Assembly (NCBI GenBank): GCA_031269405.1
Contig: JAISZE010000075.1
Coordinates: 1-6,039 of the forward strand
Length of the DNA: 6,039 bases
Direction of reading: 5' to 3'
From: Treponema sp.
GTDB lineage: Bacteria > Spirochaetota > Spirochaetia > Treponematales > Breznakiellaceae
Shown here: positions 5,889-6,039 of the stretch, in pieces
How the letters are laid out: every line of letters starts with the position of its first letter
How positions within the stretch are numbered: the first letter of the stretch is position 1
Translations under genes and position numbers: made by a program
The notes under the pieces: model-generated
What the model saw: only the letters and a program-made list of their open reading frames with translations
What the model was told of the DNA's origin: nothing
The model's database searches: none

Positions 5889-5890
5889 CC

Positions 5891-6025
5891 ATGACGTCTA
5901 TGTCCCGATATACCCTGCCCCTAAGCTTTTGCCGCGCCTGTTGTCCGGCAGGGCGGTTTGGCGGGCTCTTTCTGCCCATAGTTCCTATTTACCCCCCCCC
6001 CCTGTATATAGTGTATACTTTTTAA
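5891..6025 (+). CDS. Possible small ORF (44 aa), or the start of a longer frame beyond a C11 tract
   Basis: The frame opens with MTSMSRYTLPLSFCRACCPA and continues hydrophobic and Pro-rich to a TAA at 6023-6025. It has three Cys (14, 17, 18) and a PPP run encoded by the C11 tract. I recognise no family and there is no clear signal peptide. Support comes from what lies in front of it: a strong promoter, a hairpin and AGGAGGAG. It could be a leader peptide, a small membrane or secreted peptide, the 5' end of a phase-variable gene, or a decayed remnant. With one more C the frame runs past the window end, still hydrophobic; with one fewer it stops at 6009-ish (Cys-Ile-stop). Real coding is plausible, not shown. 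Confidence 0.35.
   Translation: MTSMSRYTLPLSFCRACCPAGRFGGLFLPIVPIYPPPLYIVYTF
5988..6019 (+). promoter_or_regulatory. Possible promoter whose spacer is the C11 tract
   Basis: TTTACC (5988-5993, four of six to TTGACA) and TATACT (6014-6019, five of six to TATAAT) are 20 bases apart, with most of the C tract between them. That spacing is too long for good activity; loss of three C would make it 17. Any gene it serves would lie beyond the window. Confidence 0.25.
5992..6002 (+). repeat. C11 homopolymer tract
   Basis: Eleven consecutive C lie inside the small ORF, just before TGTATATAGTG. Homopolymers of this length are unstable in bacteria and are a known basis for phase variation; poly-G tracts near tpr promoters in Treponema pallidum are a relevant precedent. 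Assembly error in the run length is also possible. Confidence 0.85.
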
Positions 6026-6039
6026 TAACACCGCTGGAT

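Overview
The window looks like spirochaete chromosome, most likely a Treponema-like lineage of moderate GC (possibly a termite-gut type). This is inferred from the look of the proteins: an Mfd N-terminus, a pseudo-receiver/PilZ protein, QueH, a VTT membrane protein next to ThiD, and treponeme-like proteins of unknown function. No rRNA, tRNA, CRISPR array or recognisable mobile element is visible, and the genus was not confirmed by any search.

Left part (1-2211): the first 141 codons of mfd (transcription-repair coupling factor) run leftwards off the window edge. A 40-bp divergent promoter region with a 13-bp AT palindrome separates it from a rightward two-gene operon. That operon encodes an exported protein of unknown function and, 9 bp later, a degenerate receiver plus PilZ protein likely to bind c-di-GMP.

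Middle (2238-5079): a tightly packed leftward operon, transcribed queH, then a TatD-family hydrolase, then a VTT membrane domain joined in frame to ThiD. The first two junctions are ATGA overlaps. The VTT-ThiD join depends on an A7 run. With one A fewer, the VTT gene would stop in a third ATGA overlap with the thiD start, which still has its own AAAGGAG Shine-Dalgarno. The operon combines tRNA queuosine maturation, a metal-dependent nuclease-type hydrolase, a membrane transporter or scramblase-like domain and thiamine pyrimidine phosphorylation. No common pathway is obvious.

Right part (5080-6039): a divergent intergenic region leads to a single gene for a four-helix membrane protein with its own promoter, A-tract UP-like element and terminator. 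Beyond it lies the least conventional stretch of the window. It holds a strong sigma70-type promoter behind phased A-tracts, an 11-bp hairpin with a T7 tail placed almost exactly at the predicted transcription start, and a strong AGGAGGAG ribosome binding site. A 44-codon Cys- and Pro-containing ORF follows, interrupted near its end by an 11-C homopolymer, itself followed by a -10-like box. The C tract could switch both the reading frame and a promoter spacer, so it is a candidate phase-variable locus whose main gene may lie past the window end.
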